Below, piece by piece: positions 61,105 through 64,000 of a stretch of 64,000 nt of DNA. The translations under genes were made by a program, and so were the position numbers. Numbering within the stretch: position 1 is the first letter of the stretch; each line of letters starts with the position of its first letter. The notes beneath the pieces are model-generated. The model saw only the letters and a list, made by a program, of their open reading frames with translations. It was not told the DNA's origin and made no database searches. Source of the DNA: Demequina sp. NBRC 110057 (GTDB lineage Bacteria; Actinomycetota; Actinomycetes; Actinomycetales; Demequinaceae); the NCBI RefSeq assembly GCF_002090175.1, contig NZ_BBRN01000003.1, positions 806,001 to 870,000 of the forward strand, given 5' to 3'.

Positions 61105-62067
61105 ATGAGCGTCGACACCACCTGGGCCTACCGCCTCATCGCCCCGTACCGATTCGAGCGCGTCGAGGTGCCGGTGCCCTCGGAGCCGAAGCCTGGCGAG
61201 CTCGTGGTGCGCCTGACCGCGGGTGCCGTATGCGGCTCCGACCTTCCCTTCGCGCGCGGCGCCCTGGTGCCCGAGGGCGGGCCCCGCCAGCCGGGACGGC
61301 CGATGCACGAGGTGGTGGGCGAGGTGCTCGCGAGCGCCCACGTGGACTTCTCCCCCGGCGACCGCGTGGTCGGCTGGGCCTCGAACTGGGATGCGCTGCG
61401 CGGCGTGTTCGTGACGCGCGGCGACCAGGTGGCGCGGGTGCGCATGGACACGTCCGATGCGCTGGCCACCGTCGCGCAGTCGGTCGCCTGCCTGTTCACT
61501 GTCTTCGACCGGCTGGGGCCGCTCGCCGGGCGGGCGGTCGGGATCGTGGGCGTGGGGCCGTTCGGGCTCATGGCGTCCGTCCTCGCGCGGGACCTGGGCG
61601 CGGGGCGCATCGTGGGCATCGACCCGCTTGACCGCGCCGCTGACGCCGAGGGGCTCGGCTTCGACGCCCTGGTGCCGCTGAACTCGCGCGTGTGGGCGGC
61701 GGGGATCGCGGACTCGGACAGGCCGGACATCGTGATCGAAATGGTGGGCCACCAGAGCGCCACCGTGGCCGACTCCATGAACGCCGTCGCCCCCGGCGGC
61801 ACCGTCGTCGCCTTCGGCGTCCCGGACGACGACTGGTACGCGCTGCCGATGCGCTCCTTCTTCCGCCGCGGCGGCACCCTCGTGACGGGAGTCACGCGCC
61901 ACCACCGGGCGATGCTCGAGAAGGCGCAGGACTACCTCATCGCCAACCCGTGGTTCGCGGAGCGCATGGTCACCGACGTGGTGCCGATCGAGCGGGTGGA
62001 AGACGCGTTCGCGGCGGCCTGCCACCCGCGTCCGGGGCAGCGCAAGGTGGTCCTCAGCGTCGGCTGA
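61105..62067 (+). CDS. Zinc-type alcohol dehydrogenase-like protein (MDR family)
   Basis: A 320-aa medium-chain dehydrogenase/reductase. The catalytic-domain start ELVVRLTAGAVCGSDLPF has the first zinc-ligand cysteine, and PMHEVVGEV replaces the usual GHE block. The Rossmann motif GIVGVGPFGLMASVLAR follows, and DIVIEMVGHQ with APGGTVVAFG close the cofactor domain. The four-cysteine structural-zinc loop is absent, so it belongs to the shorter sorbitol/threonine-dehydrogenase-like or unclassified MDR group. Substrate unknown. Leaderless start; convergent with menD, whose stop codon lies 9 nt away. Confidence 0.82.
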   Translation: MSVDTTWAYRLIAPYRFERVEVPVPSEPKPGELVVRLTAGAVCGSDLPFARGALVPEGGPRQPGRPMHEVVGEVLASAHVDFSPGDRVVGWASNWDALRGVFVTRGDQVARVRMDTSDALATVAQSVACLFTVFDRLGPLAGRAVGIVGVGPFGLMASVLARDLGAGRIVGIDPLDRAADAEGLGFDALVPLNSRVWAAGIADSDRPDIVIEMVGHQSATVADSMNAVAPGGTVVAFGVPDDDWYALPMRSFFRRGGTLVTGVTRHHRAMLEKAQDYLIANPWFAERMVTDVVPIERVEDAFAAACHPRPGQRKVVLSVG

Positions 62068-62081
62068 CGGCTCGCGTCAGC
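62063..62081. terminator. Small hairpin over the convergent stop codons
   Basis: GCTGACG/CGTCAGC (7 bp, 5-nt loop) covers the stop codons of both the dehydrogenase and menD; a possible compact bidirectional terminator. Confidence 0.45.
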
Positions 62082-63741
62082 GCAGCACCGCCTGGATCAC
62101 CTCAAGCCCCGAGACGGGCCGCGCGAGGGCCCTCGTCAACGCCTCGGCGCTCGCCACCCGCGTGTGCGCCACGCCGTAGCCGGCACACAGCGCCGCGAGA
62201 TCGGCCCCGTGGGGCGTGGTGAAGACACGCTCGACGTTCGCCGCGGGCGCCGCCGAATGCTCGAGTCCGCCGAAGATGGTGCCGCCGTGGTCGTCGATCA
62301 CCACGATCCTGAGGCGCGGCCGGCGCTCGCGCGGGCCCACCAGCAGGCCGCCCACGTCGTGCAGGAACGTCACGTCCCCCATGAGCGCACTCACGGGGGC
62401 GCCGGCGGCCAGCGCCATCCCGGCGGCGGTCGAGACGGTGCCGTCGATGCCGGCGAGACCGCGGTTGGCGATGAGGATGGGCGCCTCGCCGGGCGCCCAG
62501 GCGGGAGCGACCCTGTCGGCGGCGCGGATGGAGCCGGACGACCCCAGCAGCGCCAGGCCTCCTGGCGCGAGCGAGGCGAGGAAGGCGGCGCCGATCGCGT
62601 CGCGGTCCCATGCAGGCTCGGGCGCGACCAGGGCCGATGCCGCCGCGTGCCAGCGCGCGAGCCACGGCGAGTCGCCCAGCGCCAGCGTGCCGTCGGCGCG
62701 GGTGGTCCACGCGTCGGGGACGGCGCGCAGCACGCGCTCCGCGTGGCGCGGGGCCTCGCGCCAGCGCGCGCCGTGAGCCGCGACCATGAGCGCGGGGGCG
62801 TCGGCGATGAGCCGCTGGACCGGCCGGGTCAGCGTCGGACGGCCGATGACCACCACCTGGTGCACCTGACGCGCCAGGTCGGCGCCCGCATCGGCCGCCA
62901 GCAGCTCGAGGTAGGCAGGGATGCAGGCGTCTCCGGCGCGCGCGCCCGACGTGGGCTCGGCGAGCAACGGCCAGCCGTGCGCCTCCGCCACGAGCCGCGC
63001 GATATCGCCGGCACCGTCACCCGCGATCACGACGCCGCGCTCGACGGCGGGCAGCGGCGCGGGGTCGGGCGCGACGGGGAGGCCGTAGGCCCCGCTCGAC
63101 GGGTGCCCCTCGACGCGCGGGACGTCGTCCCACACGCCGTTGTCCGGGCCCAGGGGGTCGCGGAACTCGAGGTTGAGGTGCACGGGACCGGGCGTGCCGG
63201 TCATGTCGTCCCGCGCGGGGTCGCCCAGCGCGACGCCCACGGCCCGCATCGCAAGGCGGGCCGCGCGGCCCGGCTCGTCGCCGTCCGCGGGAGCGGCAAC
63301 ATCGGCGCTCCAGCGCACGAAGGTGCCGAAGATGCCCACCTGATCCGTGGTCTGGTTGGCGCCCACGCCGCGCAGCTCGCCGGGCCGGTCGGCGGTGAGC
63401 AGGAGGAGCGGCACCCCCGCGTGATGCGCCTCCATGACGGCCGGCATGAGGTTGCCGACCGCGGTGCCGGAGGTGGTGACGATGGCGACCGCGCGCGGCT
63501 CACCCGTCGCAGCGCCGCCGCGCGCGAGGCCGAGCGCCAGGAACGCTGCCGAGCGCTCGTCGATGCGGACGTGAAGGTCAACGCCGGGCGCGCCGAGCGG
63601 CGGGTTGTCCGCCCCGGCCTCCGCGAGGGCGTGCGCCAGGGGGCCCGAGCGCGAGCCGGGGCACAGGACGAACTCCCTCACACCGCTGGCGGCGAGCGCC
63701 GCGATCAGCTCGCGGGCAAACTCGGCGGACGGATGGCTCAC
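62077..63741 (-). CDS. menD: SEPHCHC synthase (menaquinone biosynthesis)
   Basis: Thiamine-diphosphate enzyme of 554 aa that joins 2-oxoglutarate-derived succinyl semialdehyde to isochorismate. The N-terminal domain has FVLCPGSRSGPLAHALAEA and RIDERSAAFLALGLARG with the TPP-activating glutamate; TTSGTAVGNLMPAVMEAHHAGVPLLLLTADRP (in parts) follows. The C-terminal TPP block has SALMGDVTFLHDVGGLL and IDDHGGTIFGGLEH. The GTG start overlaps the menC stop by 4 nt, so menC-menD are coupled. Product of menF is its substrate. Confidence 0.95.
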   Translation of the reverse strand: MSHPSAEFARELIAALAASGVREFVLCPGSRSGPLAHALAEAGADNPPLGAPGVDLHVRIDERSAAFLALGLARGGAATGEPRAVAIVTTSGTAVGNLMPAVMEAHHAGVPLLLLTADRPGELRGVGANQTTDQVGIFGTFVRWSADVAAPADGDEPGRAARLAMRAVGVALGDPARDDMTGTPGPVHLNLEFRDPLGPDNGVWDDVPRVEGHPSSGAYGLPVAPDPAPLPAVERGVVIAGDGAGDIARLVAEAHGWPLLAEPTSGARAGDACIPAYLELLAADAGADLARQVHQVVVIGRPTLTRPVQRLIADAPALMVAAHGARWREAPRHAERVLRAVPDAWTTRADGTLALGDSPWLARWHAAASALVAPEPAWDRDAIGAAFLASLAPGGLALLGSSGSIRAADRVAPAWAPGEAPILIANRGLAGIDGTVSTAAGMALAAGAPVSALMGDVTFLHDVGGLLVGPRERRPRLRIVVIDDHGGTIFGGLEHSAAPAANVERVFTTPHGADLAALCAGYGVAHTRVASAEALTRALARPVSGLEVIQAVLR

Positions 63742-64000
63742 ACGATCACCTCGAGGTCCTGGGCGCCCATGCGCCCGTCGATGGGAAGCCACGTGCGCGC
63801 CACGGTGTCGGTGGCGAGCAGCGCCCCGGTGCCGAGCCCGCACGCCAGCGGCTCGCGCGGCAGCGCCCGCGCGAGGGCCACCCCGGCGGCGAGGCCCACG
63901 GAGGACTCCATCGCGCTCGACACGACGATCGGCAGGTCTCCCACGCTGTCGGCGATTTCGAGCGCGCGGCGCACGCCCCCCAGGGGCTGCGCCTTGAGAA
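63738..64000 (-). CDS. menC: o-Succinylbenzoate synthase (C-terminal part)
   Basis: Only the last 87 codons are in the window; the frame is open to the edge. The fragment starts LKAQPLGGVRRALEIAD, in which the lysine is the catalytic base of the enolase-superfamily enzyme, and continues PIVVSSAMESSVGLAAGVALA and LACGLGTGALLATD, all standard for actinobacterial MenC. It dehydrates SHCHC, the product formed after MenD and MenH. Overlaps menD by 4 nt. Confidence 0.92.
   Translation of the reverse strand, partial: LKAQPLGGVRRALEIADSVGDLPIVVSSAMESSVGLAAGVALARALPREPLACGLGTGALLATDTVARTWLPIDGRMGAQDLEVIV

Overview
This window looks like chromosomal DNA from a high-GC (about 70% by eye) Gram-positive actinobacterium, most likely order Micrococcales and reminiscent of Cellulomonas/Demequina-type organisms. 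Supporting signs are a 14-gene nuo operon with overlapping GTG/ATG starts, menaquinone genes (menC, menD, menF, a MenJ-like reductase and a polyprenyl synthase), a FprA-type ferredoxin reductase, a polycysteine leader peptide upstream of sulfite reductase, HadA/HadB-like dehydratases near murB, and many leaderless genes with a TANNNT box 6-7 nt before the start codon. The genus assignment is inference. I see no prophage, insertion sequence, CRISPR array or rRNA.

Layout. 1-3.8 kb: the end of a NarL-type response regulator and a MacB-like ABC exporter pair. 3.9-8.4 kb: murB, a MFS transporter divergent from a LacI regulator across an operator-rich gap, and hadB/hadA. 8.6-10.7 kb: an NCS2 purine permease, rpmG (L33), tRNA-Met and tRNA-Thr. 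10.8-14.9 kb: a YcaQ-like glycosylase, a sugar-porter transporter and a stand-alone dihydroorotate-dehydrogenase-like protein. 14.9-17.9 kb: anaerobic ribonucleotide reductase nrdD-nrdG behind a pair of NrdR-type boxes. 18-27.6 kb: a secreted HNH-nuclease lipoprotein, tRNA-Tyr, yajQ, a coupled glutamate-synthase-like/poxB pair, htpX, an acetyltransferase, ferredoxin-NADP reductase and a phospholipase-D-like protein. 27.6-30.3 kb: assimilatory sulfur reduction (sulfite reductase, cysH) under a predicted cysteine attenuator. 30.4-37.8 kb: two tandem copies of a cellulose/curdlan-synthase-like glycosyltransferase plus membrane-fusion-like protein, ending in a GH81 beta-1,3-glucanase lipoprotein, an apparent exopolysaccharide locus. 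37.9-38.8 kb: a rarD gene disrupted by a 10-bp tandem duplication. 39-57 kb: one long leftward operon, menJ-like, nuoA to nuoN, polyprenyl diphosphate synthase. 57.1-64 kb: alditol oxidase, menF, a lipoprotein, a methyltransferase, a zinc-type dehydrogenase, menD and the 3' part of menC.

How it fits together. Menaquinone head-group genes (menF, menD, menC), side-chain synthesis (polyprenyl synthase), side-chain saturation (MenJ-like) and the main quinone reducer (complex I) are all in the last 25 kb. PoxB would be another quinone reducer. NrdD/NrdG, PoxB and sugar transport suggest a facultative life style. The glucan locus is the best candidate for an undescribed system. It carries two structured leaders that share a conserved block and has its own terminators and promoter-proximal repeats.

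At whole-window scale the 9-mer GGCCGATGC (and its complement GCATCGGCC) occurs at least 47 times by eye, where about 2 would be expected by base composition. It occurs on both strands equally and is over-represented between genes. This is the most striking unexplained signal in the window. All counts were made by eye.
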